Origin: Valencia hispanica
Taxonomy: Eukaryota; Chordata; Actinopteri; Cyprinodontiformes; Valenciidae
Assembly (NCBI GenBank): GCA_963556495.2
Contig: OY747712.1
Location: 52,818,069 to 52,882,068, forward strand
Length of the DNA: 64,000 nucleotides
Direction of reading: 5' to 3'
Shown here: piece after piece, positions 21,243-31,601 of the stretch
How positions within the stretch are numbered: position 1 is the stretch's first letter
Layout of the letters: each line of letters begins with the position of its first letter
Notes under the pieces: model-generated
Seen by the model: only the letters and a program-made list of their open reading frames with translations
Told to the model about the DNA's origin: nothing
Database searches by the model: none
Position numbers and translations under genes: made by a program

Positions 21243-21709
21243 ATGAAGATGATCGCCATTTATTGTCAGGTATAGGACACAAGCTTAATTCTTTACCAAC
21301 AAAAGCCACAGTGGGGCACAGCCCCAGTATTTTCTATTTTCTCTTTACAACACTATTTCGATTTTGTTTGGTTTATTCAATTGTCCATAGTTAAGGGGGT
21401 TACATTGTGTTGTGTTATTATCAATATAATTTATATTCAGTAGGTTCCCATGGGAGCTAGCATGGTAAGCAGTGGAGTTGGGGACCAGGAAGCATGTTTG
21501 TCTCCACGTGAGACCAGTTTTGGTTTATTTATTTTTGTATTTTTTGAGCTGTTATTTTTCACTTTTTTTACTTTTTCCCCTATTTTGTTTTGTTTGTGAG
21601 CAGTTCAGGTGCTTTGTGGCTTTGTGGTTTTGCTTTGTGTTTTTTGTTTTATTTATCCAATATTATGGGTTATATCTTTTCTCAATACGTTCATTTCTGA
21701 AACCGATAT
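21243..21709 (+). other. Inter-ORF region of L1/Tx1 copy 2
   Basis: T-rich sequence without a believable gene. The 21472-21723 open frame is Phe/Leu-rich because of composition. With 8711-8783 it forms the spacer between ORF1 and ORF2 of the LINE that the retrovirus split. Confidence 0.65.
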
Positions 21710-24700
21710 ATGTTACCTTCTAATGCGGCCCTTAATCCAAACACTCTGGTGAGCTGGAATGTTCGTGAATTAAATAATCCAATCAAGCGTAATAAAAAAT
21801 AGATTATGGAGGTATCGTAATATCAGATCACGTGCCAGTGATGTTGCAACTAAGTTTTCCGGAAAACACTTCCAGTTTTTCTTCCTGGAGGCTTAATTCC
21901 AGATACCTAATGGATGAAAAGTTTGTTGAATTTATTAACAAAGAAATAGAATTTTTCATGGAATTAAATGAGACACCTGAGATGGGTTATATTACAATAT
22001 GGGAAACTCTAAAAGCATATTTAAGAGGGCAAGTGATATCTTTTTCTGCAGCAGAAAATGCAAATCAGACAAAACGAGCGTCAGAGTTAATAAATCGTAT
22101 CAAACAAGTAGACCAGTTGTATTCAACATCACCCTGTGCTGATCTATAAAAGGAAAGAATTCTACTGCAAACAGAATTCGATTCAATCACTAACGCTAAG
22201 GCCATTGACCTTCATTTGCGGTCTCGCCTCACCCATTACGAGCATAGTGATCGGGCTGGCAAACTATTGTCTCACCAACTAAAGCAGTCATCTTCTGCAG
22301 GTTTCATAGCTGCAATTAAGGATGAACATGGTCATGTGTTAACAGACCAAAAGGACATAAACTCTGAGTTTAAATCATTTTATGAGAAGCTATATTCCTC
22401 TGAAGCTAGTGACTCGATCCAATTGGAAGAATTCTTTAGTGATGTGACCTTGCCCGCCTTAGACGAATCCGACACAAGTATGCTGGAGTCCAATATTACA
22501 CAGTTGGAAATAAATAATGCCATCAAAAGGATGAAGTCCGGTAAAGCTCCTGGTCCAGATGGGTATCCAGTAGAGTTTTTCAAAAAATTTAACTCCAAAT
22601 TAGTTCCACTGTTGTGTAAGGTTTTCAAAGAGATTTTTGATTAAAAAAATTCTACCTGAAATCATGACCCAAGCTACAATTTCACTTTTATTAAAGAAAG
22701 AGAAAGATCCACTGCTGTGTGAATCTTATCGTCCGATCAGTCTTCTGAATTGTGACTATAAGATTTTAGCAAAAGTGTTGTCTGGTAGACTTGACAAGGT
22801 CCTTTCAAAAGTGATACATCCCGACCAAACCGGGTTTATCGCTGGTAGGCAAATATCTAGCAATCTGCGTCGGGTGTTTAATGTGATCTATCAGCGCAAT
22901 AACACTGTGCCTGAAGTGGTAATTTCTCTTGATGCGCATAAAGCGTTTGACAGAGTTGAATATAATTTTCTGTCTACTACACTTCAAAAATTTGGATTCG
23001 GTCCTGTTTTCCGCTCTTGGACCAGTATCTTATATGCAACACCCCAAGCATCTATACGAACAAACAAGGTTATGTCCAGCTTTTTTCCTCTTTCCCGTGG
23101 GGCAAGGCAGGGCTGTCCATTGAGCCCCCTTTTTTTCAATATTGCCATTGAGCCCTTGGCAATTACGCTGAGACAAATGGTCCAGTTGGTTGGAATAAGA
23201 GACAAAAAAAAAAGAGCAGGACAAACTCATAAATTATCTCTGTATGCCGATGACCTCCTCCTCTTTCTTTCCGATCCACACAAAACTATTCCTCTTGCTC
23301 TTACCTTTATCAATAAATTTGGGCAAGTGTCGGGATACAAGCTGAATCTGTCCAAAAGTATACTTTTTCCAATAAATAAAAAAGCTCAACAGTTGGCTCT
23401 ACAAGGCTTTCCCTTTAAAATCCATAAAGACCATTTTAACTACTTAGGTGTGTGTGTCACTTACAACTATGGATCTCTGTTTGACAAAAACTTCACAAAT
23501 GCACTAGATAAAGCCAAACAAGATTTGGATAGGTGGTCAAAACTCCCCTTGTCTTTAGTTGGAAGGGTTAATTCAGTAAAAATGATAATTTTGCCTAGGC
23601 TTCTATATTTATTTCAAACCATGCCGGTTTTCATTCCTAAATCTTACTTCAAAGAACTGAACAAATGCTTGTCTATGTTCATCTTGAATTAAAATATCCC
23701 TCGAATCAGAAGAGAGTTCTTGGAGAGACCGAGGGAGGACGGGGGGCTAGCTTTACCAAACTTTCTCTACTACTACTGGGCCACCAATATTCATAAACTG
23801 TTATTCTGGCTTGCAGACGAGTTGGACGTTGAATCTCCAGTCTGGGTCCACTTGGAAAAATATTCTAGCAGTCCAGTCTTGTTGGGCTCCCTAATATGTA
23901 GTGCATTACCACTGAGCAAACGCCATTGGTCAAACAATGCAGTTGTCCAGGGCTCCTTGAGAATATGGTTTCAGTTTAGAACTCATTTCAAATTCAGAAG
24001 TGCCTTAGCGGCAACTCCCATTCATTCTAATGTCCACTTTGCCCCATCGCTTATTGATCCATCTTCTCAACAGTGGCATACGAAAGGTCTATCGTGTGTT
24101 GGGGATCTTTTTAAGAATGGTAAATTTGTCTCATTTGAGCAGCTGAAAAAGGACTTCAGTATATTACAGTCAGATTTTTTTAGATACCTACAAATTCGCA
24201 GTTTTGTTAAGGCAACTTTCTCTTTACTTTTATCCCCAAAAACGTGGCTTGATGAATGTTTAGAGCTCAACCCATCTGATAGGGGCCTGGTGTCAGCCTT
24301 GTACAACAAAATTCAGAATGCTGCATCTCCATCATTGAATTGTTTAAGGGTTAAATGGGAGGAAGAATTAGGTGAACAATTTACTGACAATACTTGGCAG
24401 GCGGCAGTTACAAGAATTCATTCATCCTCCATTTGCATTCGGCACAGTCTAATACAGTTCAAAATACTGCACAGGTTGCATCTCTCCCCTAGTAAAATTG
24501 CAAAATTGTATCCAGGTGCTGGTTGGTGTTGCGCAAGGTGTGGCTATGGCCCCGCCAACTTATGTCATATGTTTTGGGGTTGTCCCACACTTAATCCCTT
24601 TTGGGGGGGAATATTTGTAGTAATTTAATCCGTATGTAAGAGGAATATTGGACCAAACTGTGTTACAGCTTTGTTTGGGGTTGTTCCACCAAATATTTTG

Positions 24701-24931
24701 GTAACGGTGCACCAGGCCAGTGCTATAGCTTTTGTAACATTACTGGCAAGACGCTTGATTCTACTCAACTGGAAAAAAAACACCCCACCTTCTTTAAAGC
24801 GCCTGATGGAGGAAGTCATGTCTCACTTAAAACTAGAACATTTAAGACACACTGTGAATGGCTCCCTCCAATCATATTACAAGATCTGGCAACCATTCCT
24901 CAATTTTTTAAAGTCTGATTTCAATGTATAG
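21710..24931 (+). pseudogene. L1/Tx1 ORF2 (copy 2), internally deleted and frameshifted
   Basis: The ATG at 21710 starts MLPSNAALNPNTLVSWNVRELNN, the N-terminus of the endonuclease. After about 30 codons the sequence jumps near 21805 to VISDHVPVMLQLSF, the C-terminal end of the same domain, so some 600 bases of endonuclease are deleted. RT follows in pieces (22216-22644, 22637-23692) with GKAPGPDGYPVEFF, ESYRPISLLNCDYK, QTGFIAGRQISSN, SLDAHKAFDRVEY, RQGCPLSPLF and YADD. The C-terminal part (23720-24628) has a cysteine/histidine knuckle (CCARCGYGPANLCHMFWGCP). A last frame at 24671-24931 gives the end of the protein. Stops and phase changes lie near 21802, 22147, 22640, 23690 and 24628. Confidence 0.88.
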
Positions 24932-25199
24932 CCCACAATTCTTTATTTATTTTTTGTCTCCCTTATTGTATCATGTATGTAACCCTGTTATTTATTTTCT
25001 TGTTGATTATTACTGATGATCATTTTTGCTCAATTATCGGACATTTCCCTTCTGTTTCATCTGTTCTTGTCTTTGTGAGCACCGACTGCTGTTTCATTGT
25101 TATTGTGGTTCATGTTTATTGTTCTTAAATTTAAAAGCAATAAAAGAATTTGAATAATAATAAGAGGGAGGGAACGTATGACTGTGTCTATATGTCTTT
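24932..25199 (+). other. 3' UTR and tail of L1/Tx1 copy 2
   Basis: AT-rich sequence with AATAAAAG near 25139 and an AATAATAATAA tail. This copy lacks a G-rich 3' UTR of its own unless the tract that follows belongs to it. Confidence 0.55.
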
Positions 25200-26170
25200 G
25201 TCTACCTGTCAGGTTGGATCTTGGTCTGCCCCCTCGCCTGGCGCACCTCAGGCCTTACACTTAATGGGGGGCCTATTTCCCCTCCGTCACTCCCCGCCGG
25301 TGACGGGGCCCCCTGCCTGCTAGTGCATCGGCGGTCAATCCGGTGTGTGCCTGGCCGGGCCTGGGGGGGCCGGTGTGTCGGTCGGCCGATGCGCTGGGCC
25401 GATATCTTCCTTTGGTTGGTTGGAGCACCTCTTTTAGAGGTGCCAGGTTTGGGATTGTTGGGTGGTGCCTGCTCGGTGGGATGCGGATCCGGCGTCTAGG
25501 CTCGTTTGATCACTTGTTCTGTGCGCACCCTGTGTGGCCGGTTCATTGGCGGGTTGGACCGGCCCTGGCCCTCATTGGATGCCTGGTCTCGGCGCACTGC
25601 GTTGCGCGGGATCAGGACCCAGGAGCTGGTACAACTTGGTGTCCAGATGCTGGCTGAGCCCGGCCTGGGGATGCTGTCCATCCCCTGCGGCTGTCAGTGG
25701 GGCGCTGGGATGTTGGCGGTGGGGATTGGCCTAGGATGGAGGCGGCGCGTGGCGGCCGGCCGCGCCCCCTACAATGCCGGGGGCCCCTCGTCGGCCGGTC
25801 CCTTGTCGGGTCCCTGCTGGGGGGTGGGGTGCCCCTGGGCCCCGTTTCTCCCGGTCCATTGACCGGCCCGCCCTGGCGCGGCCGGTTGCCGGCGGGCCCC
25901 GTGGGCTCGTCACTGCTGCCCCCCGGGCCCCTGCATAGTGGCCGCTGGATGTACCCCCAGGGGTTCTCCTTTGCTCCACTCTTGGGGGAAGCGGTCGGCC
26001 CCACCCGGGTCCGCCTGGGGCTCTGGGGGTCCTTTGGACGTCTTTGCTCCGATCTCCTGCATGTCTGCATCGATTCTGCTCACACCATCTATCGAACACT
26101 CTTATGGAGAAACCTTATATGCACCAGCATGCTAACACACACACATAGATGTGGGGTCTCTGGTGTTTAA
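25200..26170 (+). repeat. Second G/C-rich tract resembling the L1/Tx1 3' flank at 3832-4790
   Basis: This tract has the same strong GC composition, GGGG runs and Gly/Pro/Arg-only open frames on both strands as the tract behind L1/Tx1 copy 1. No ORF2 directly precedes it, because copy 2 already ends near 25168. The simplest reading is the 3' part of another, 5'-truncated L1/Tx1 copy. None of the open frames (for example 25612-26070 on the minus strand) is a believable gene. Confidence 0.5.
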
Positions 26171-26520
26171 GGATATATTCTTGGGCTGAGGTTATCATTA
26201 CTAGAGCTTGATTAATCGGTACCATGAGTTTTTCTGTGACATTGTTGTTGTATTTTTATATCTATTTTTGTGTGATGTGGTTGTGTAATTCTTAGTGTGG
26301 GTATGGAGGCAGACTTCAATGTTTTCCTGTGTTTTCTTTGTTCCCCTTCCTCTCTTGTATTTTCAACTCACCCTCTCTCTTGACTTTTTGTTTCCTACCT
26401 CTCTTCTTCATCTTCCTTCTTTCTTCTCCTTAATTTTCCATCTCTGTGTCCATAACATCAGGAAATAAAAACCCCAACAATTCATAATAAAGATTTTTCA
26501 CACATATATCAAGTGGAGGA
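26171..26520 (+). other. AT-rich flank, possible LINE 3' end
   Basis: T-rich and pyrimidine-rich sequence leading to GAAATAAAAACCCC and ATAATAAAGATT near 26461-26495. It may be the 3' end of the truncated LINE that supplies the G-rich tract. No gene is seen. Confidence 0.35.
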
Positions 26521-26744
26521 CTATAGCAAAAGCTGTACTGCTCCGCTTGTGAAAGTAAATCTGTTGGGCTTCTACTTGGTACTCAGACACCAATTCTGAG
26601 CTCCACACCGCCAAACAGGACACATAAAAAAAAAAAAAAAATGATGCTTAACTTTTCTGGCCCTGGTTGCTTCAAACTGCGTTTGACTTCCCCATTTTGT
26701 AGCTAGATCAAAAGTGGCAGACTTAGCCTCATCAAATTCAATTC

Positions 26745-28250
26745 AAATTCAAAAGTATTTTGTTGATCCCAGAGGGAAATTAAGGTAAGTGTGTAGCTCA
26801 CATAATTAATTCTTTAAGGAGTTGTAGATCATAATGGCTGTGGGCACGAAGGATTTCCAGTAGCAGTCTGTATTGCAGCGAACCCCGAAGAAGCCTCCGA
26901 CTAAAGACACTGTTGTTGTATGACAGTCTCATAAAGAGGATGCTCAGGGTTCTCCATAATTTTTTTGATTTTATGAAGAATCCTTCTTTGCATCATCATC
27001 TCCAGATGTTCCACAGTAGTACCAAGAACAGAAGCAGCCTGCTTTATCAGGTTGTTGAGCCTTTTTTAAGTCCCTGGCTCTGCTGCTGCTACTCCAACAG
27101 ATGACGGCTGAAGAGATTACACTCTCCACAACAGACTTGTAGAAGATCTGGAGCATCTTGCTGCAAACCTTGAAGGACCTAAGCTTCCTCAAGAAGTACA
27201 GTCTGCTCTGTCCCTTCTTGTAGTTGGTTTCACTGTTCAGTCTCCAGTCCAGTCTGTTGAGGTATTTATACTGCTCAACCACCTCCACTTCTTCTCCCAT
27301 GATGGAAACAGTGTTTGACTTATCCCTGTTTCTTCTGAAATCTACAATCATCTCTTTTGTTTTGTTCACATTCAAGGTAAGACGATTGTTTCCACACCAT
27401 GTCACAAAGCGGTCCACCAGCTCTCTGTATTCAGCTTCTTGTCCATCTCTTAAACACCCAACAATTGCAGAGTCCTCTGAGTATTTCTGCAGATGACAGG
27501 TCTCTGATTTGTACTGGAAGTCTGAGCTGTGCAGAGTGAAAAGGAATGGTGAGAGTACGGTCCCTTGTGGTGCTCCTGTGCTGCTGACCACCTGGTTTGA
27601 CACACAATTCTTCAGTCTCACAAACCATGGTCTGTTTTCAGGTAGTCATTGATCCAGACGATTGTTGAGGGCTCCACCTGTGTTTTCAGGAGTTTCCGAC
27701 AAGGCAAATCAGGCTGAATTGTGTTAAATGCACTGGAGAAATCAAAGAACATGATCTTCACAGTGCTGCCTGCTTTGTCCAGATGACGGTTGGTTGAAGC
27801 AGGTGGATGATGGAATCTTCAACTCCAACTCCACAGCGATAAGCAAACGGATATGTTCTTGTTTGCTTATTCAGGTGGGCCACAGGAGTCTCTCCAGGAC
27901 CTTCATGATGTGGGATGTCAGGGCAACAGGTTTATAGTCATTGATGACTGATGCGTGGGTTCTCTTTGGTACTGGATTAAGGCAGGATGTCTTGCACAAC
28001 ACTGGAACCTTCTCCTGTGTTAGGCTAAGGTTGAATAGGTGCTGCAGAATCCCACAGAGCTGCTCTGCACAGGGCTTCATTACTCTGGGGCTGACACCCT
28101 CTGGACCTGCAGCCTTGTTCTGGTTCAGTATCTCCAGCTGCCTCTTCACCTTACTTTTAGAGACACACAAGTGGGATGGGGAGGCAAAGGGGGTAGCAGC
28201 ATTTCCTGACTTGGTTGAAGTCAAACTTGTTAAATCAGAAGAGTCCATGG
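26745..28250 (-). mobile_element. Rex1-like LINE, 5'-truncated, inserted in the hAT element
   Basis: On the minus strand the RT starts at 28,248 with NQNKAAGPEGVSPRV and NDYKPVALTSHIMKVLERL. It continues after a frame change at 27,621 with GAPQGTVLSPFLF, the catalytic box read as YSEDSAIVG, and KTKEMIVDFRRN. The 3' end reads CTGGGATCAACAAAATACTTTTG with GAATTTGAATT repeats (26,740-26,790), the Rex1-type end. The box has E where the second-to-last catalytic position is normally D, a further sign of decay. A matching 3' end in the + orientation lies at 42560-42722. The 5' junction with hAT coding sequence is near 28,250. Confidence 0.82.
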
Positions 28251-29593
28251 CTGAGGTGAAAATGCTCCCTAAACTCCATCAAAACACTGATGGGATTTTG
28301 CAGAAGAACAGATGCTTTCAGAATATCTGCGTTCTTAGCTTACAGGAACTGTGAGGCAGGGTTTATACACTCAAGAATCTTGGTTTGCATGTTGACCAAA
28401 AATATGAAAGAAAATGTGCTTATGGCTATCTTGAGCGCACTTGTTTCAATACGCTCCTGTTTTTTGTCAATGGTCAGGGATATTTTGACGAGGGCTCTTA
28501 TGTCTCCATATCTGTGCCTTAAAGCAAAAAGCGCATCATGTAGAGATGACCAGCGAGTGGTACAGAGGCGTTTTAATGTGACAGTTCTGCTCTCTGGCGT
28601 CATTAACTCCCTGAGGAGCGCCCATCGTACTGTGACCAAAAAAGTTGTACAGGTTCTCTACAGTGTTATACAACTGCTTCACTCCAGGGACATTTTTAAC
28701 AGAGTCGTTGAAAGCAAGGTTGAGGTTAAGAGCAACGCAATGAACGTAATGGGCAAGGGGCTCTCTCTCTGTTATTCTGGCCTGTACGCCTGAATACGCA
28801 CCACTCATATTTGCGGCCCCATCATAGCCCTGTCCGCGCCATTTTGACAGATCTATTCCACTTTTTTTCTAGCTCAGGATTTGGTTTTCAAGCTCCGACG
28901 CTGATGAGCCCACAGTCGCTTCAAAACCCAAAAAACACTTCATTGATCTTTATATCTGTTGCAATACCCACGTCATTCTTAACAGTTACGTAACGGTACA
29001 CCTGGCTCAGCTGGTCTATCTTTAACACATCTTGCGTTGTGTCCATGATAATGGAATAAAACGGGGCTTCGTTTATTTCATTAACTATGTCAGCTTTCAC
29101 TCGAGACAGAATGTAAATAATCTCATCTTGAATCTGGTGATTTAGGTATTTCACTGACCCTTCTGGTCGGTTGATTAGGTCTTCCAAGACAGGGTCGTAG
29201 CGAGCTAATAACTCAATTATTGACAGAAAGTTGCCAGGATTTCCCTGACCTAAAACTTCCCTGTGCCCCCTGAATACCAGGTTGCATGAAGCCAGAGTTA
29301 AGGTTACATTTACAATGCGCTCCAGGACCTGTCTCCAAAACAAGGCTGCATTGCACACATTCCTCTCCATTTCAGCGTCTATTGTGCTGTTGAGTTCCCA
29401 CTGCTTGTATACTATCCATGCACCAAGATGTATTTGCGTGGGTTCATGCTTCTCAACTTTGGCAGACAGATGTTTCCAGTCTCTAATTCTGTTTACCCAT
29501 GCATTGTTGTAATATGTGGCATTACGGTTGGTAAAAAAGCCAGCAAGGCTCACAGGAACAGCAGTCTAATTTGGGGGAATAGCACATCCAGCT

Positions 29594-29753
29594 GGAGGGA
29601 CTATGTTTCTTGACTGGCCTGGGAGCGCCTTGGGATTCCTCCCGAGGAGCTGGCCCAAGTGGCTGGGGAGAGGGAAGTCTGGGTGTCTTTGCTTTAGCTG
29701 CTGTCCCCGCGACCTGACCCTGGATAAGCGGAAGAAAATGGATGAATGGATGG
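29594..29753 (+). mobile_element. Rex3-like LINE, short 3' fragment with 13-bp target duplication
   Basis: The 160-base insert reads the typical Rex3 3' end (CTGGGAGCGCCTTGGGATTC ... GATAAGCGG) and stops in ATGGATGAATGGATGG repeats, the GATG-type tail of this RTE-clade family. It is flanked by AGCACATCCAGCT at 29581-29593 and 29754-29766. The insertion interrupts the TTF zinc-finger codons of the hAT transposase. A longer copy of the same family lies at 59309-60268. Confidence 0.92.
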
Positions 29754-30420
29754 AGCACATCCAGCTACGGGGAAGTTTCATTCCAACTTTTGTGGTAGAG
29801 CTGTAATAACTTTCCGAAAAACACAGATTGTCATTATCAGTGGAAAATGGACCTTTGGGTCTGCATGGGCCCATTTTAAGGGTGTATCTTTTAATGTTGG
29901 CCTCCTAGATGTTTTCAGCAAATTCGGCCCGATCAGTCGGAAAACATTCCAGAGGAGGGTTTTCATCATCCGCGGTCTGCGTGTCACCTGCAGTGGGAGG
30001 AGACCTGCTGCTGCTTTTATTTCCAGTGTCCAGCACAGATGAGGAGGGGGGTTGTTGGTCAGGCACCAGGTCTGGCTCTACCCTGGAGCAACTAGCAACC
30101 GCTATATCACAGAGAGAGAAAGATGGGGATATAAGCTAGGCAGCTGGGCTACTACAATTTACAACCACCAACAATTTAGAACTAGCTCACATATTGTTTT
30201 ACAGTTATTTTTAGACCTGCTACATGTAATTAACTTGACTCCCTGGCTGTCCTGAAAGTTTTGGAGGGCCTGAATCGCTGCCAACAAAAACAGTCAGGTT
30301 CATCTTAAGGACAACGAACAAAATATGGGTCCAGTTTTTGTAACTTGGCTTTTTCTTGCTCTCTTTTTTCCTTTTCTTCTCGCTTTGCCGATCCACTTTC
30401 ATGCTTATAAGTACAACTCA

Positions 30421-30808
30421 TGGTAACTTAGTCTGTAAAAAATAATACACCTTGTTTGCTATCTGTTCACAAGTGACAGATGACGTTAGTTGACGGCTGG
30501 TGACGAGTTTTACCCAAAATTCACTTGGAGACGATATCGGCAATCCACTTGTAAATTTGTGTGTCATAAAGCTACATGTGAGAGAAAATGAAGCCAGTCA
30601 TGCAGCAAAACATTTTATTCAATATTTTACACCTAGCCTACTACATCACTAAAGTCTACTAAACTACAGATTAAAAGGCATTATAAAAAGTTGATGGATA
30701 CTTGCATGAGTTACATGTTTTTAATCATTTAACAGTTTTGTTCGGCAATCACTATTCAAATTTGAACGGATCAGAATATGTTTAGGAGCATAGTGTAGTT
30801 TATATTTG
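30421..30808. other. Non-coding gap
   Basis: No open frame, terminal repeat or family signature is visible. The right-hand end of the hAT element probably lies within the first part of this stretch. Confidence 0.4.
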
Positions 30809-31405
30809 AGAAACTAGTCCATGCATTTGTTGGCTGGACTACTGTAATTCTTTACTATCAGGTAGTCCACAAAATGCCATTAAAAGCCTTCAGTTGATCC
30901 AAAATGCAGCAGCAAGAGTTCTGATGAATATTAAAAAGAGAGATCACATTTCTCCTGTTTTAGCTTCCCTTCATTGGCTCCCTGTTAAAATCCAGAATAG
31001 GCAAGGCAATTTTATTTGTATAGCACACTTTCAACAGCAGGTAATTCAAGGTGCTTTACATGATTTGGTGATTAAAAAAAAACAAAAAAAAAAACAGATA
31101 TGGAATATAACATTAAAAGTAAAAAGAAACACACATTACACGATACACAATAAAGCAAGAGAATAGAATCTAAGATCCTCCTTCTTCCATACAAAGCCCA
31201 TAATGATCAGCTCCATCATACATCAGAGATCTAATTGTTCCTTATGTTCCTAACAGAGCCCTTCGCTCTCAGACTGCAGGTTTACTTGTAGTTCCTAGGA
31301 TTTCTAAAAGTAGAATGGGAGGCAGATCTTTTAGTTATCAGGCTCCTCTCCTGTGGAACCAGCTTCCAGTTTTAGACACCCTGTCTACTTTTAAGGCCAG
31401 GAAAT
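30809..31405 (+). mobile_element. L2 LINE fragment with a nested L2-type 3' end
   Basis: 30809-31000 and 31160-31405 match the C-terminal coding part of the L2 copy at 18218-21180 (HISPVLASLHWLPVK and later residues). A 159-base piece in between (31001-31159) reads AAGGCAATTTTATTTGTATAG and A-rich sequence, an L2-like 3' end on the minus strand. It is flanked by AGAATAG at 30994-31000 and 31160-31166. The outer fragment has lost its 5' part and, relative to the full copy, a short segment near 30833. Confidence 0.85.
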
Positions 31406-31597
31406 TTTACAGTAAAATTTTGAAATATTTATTCTGGTTATAATATGACACCCTTGACCATAATCTGAATAGAGTTTGTTGTCACCTCTTAGTATTTTGG
31501 AGAAATAAATTATTGAAAATGACACAAATGCCATTTCTGGAAAGGCATTTCACTGTACTTTGACTTGGTATTTCTCAAAAACATGCTGTAAATTATG
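31406..31597. other. Short spacer before a TTAA-flanked element
   Basis: AT-rich sequence; nothing recognisable. Confidence 0.4.
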
Positions 31598-31601
31598 TTA
31601 A

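Larger units (their letters stand above)
7985..25168 (+). mobile_element. L1/Tx1-clade LINE copy 2, split by an endogenous retrovirus
   Basis: ORF1 (up to 8710) and ORF2 (from 21710) of one LINE are separated by a 12.46-kb retroviral insertion. The retrovirus is flanked by ATGAA at 8779-8783 and 21243-21247. Removing it and one ATGAA copy joins ORF1 and ORF2 with about 530 bases between them, as expected for this clade. The 3' end carries AATAAA and an AATAATAAT tail near 25140-25168. The start is uncertain because I did not find a 5' target duplication. The element is inactive: ORF1 has a stop, and ORF2 has a large deletion and several frameshifts. Confidence 0.8.
26640..30410 (-). pseudogene. 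ZMYM-like hAT transposase, fragmented
   Basis: From the N-terminus (minus strand) the pieces are: a basic, charged start near 30,302-30,410 (KREEKEKREQEKAKLQKL); an exon-like part at 29,860-30,090 with GPCRPKGPFSTDND, LCFSESYYSSTTKVG; a TTF zinc finger (SWMCYSPKLDCCSCEPCWLF) interrupted by the Rex3 copy; the DUF4371-like region at 28,921-29,553 (DWKHLSAKVEKHEPTQIH, FYSIIMDTTQD); and the RNase H-like/helical part at 28,340-28,808 with CTTRWSSLHDALFALRHRYGD. After the Rex1 insertion the end continues at 26,640-26,740 (DEAKSATFDLATKWGSQTQF). Stops and frameshifts occur between pieces. hAT transposases cut and paste their element with an 8-bp target duplication. This copy is dead. Confidence 0.8.
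26521..30420 (-). mobile_element. hAT-superfamily DNA transposon encoding a ZMYM-like transposase, carrying Rex1 and Rex3 insertions
   Basis: Coding pieces of one transposase lie in order on the minus strand from about 30,410 to 26,640 and are split by two LINE insertions (29594-29753 and about 26745-28250). The protein type, with a TTF-type zinc finger followed by a long helical hAT domain, is that of ZMYM1/ZMYM5-like domesticated genes. I could not find the terminal inverted repeats, so the outer limits are approximate. Confidence 0.8.

Noticed and set aside
21472..21723. Hydrophobic 83-codon frame
   Set aside because: T-rich spacer of a LINE; the residues are nearly all Phe/Leu/Val/Ser and it overlaps the true ORF2 start in another frame.
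25221..26170. Open frames in the second GC-rich tract
   Set aside because: Same composition artefact as at 3667-4777; none has a believable start, domain or codon pattern.
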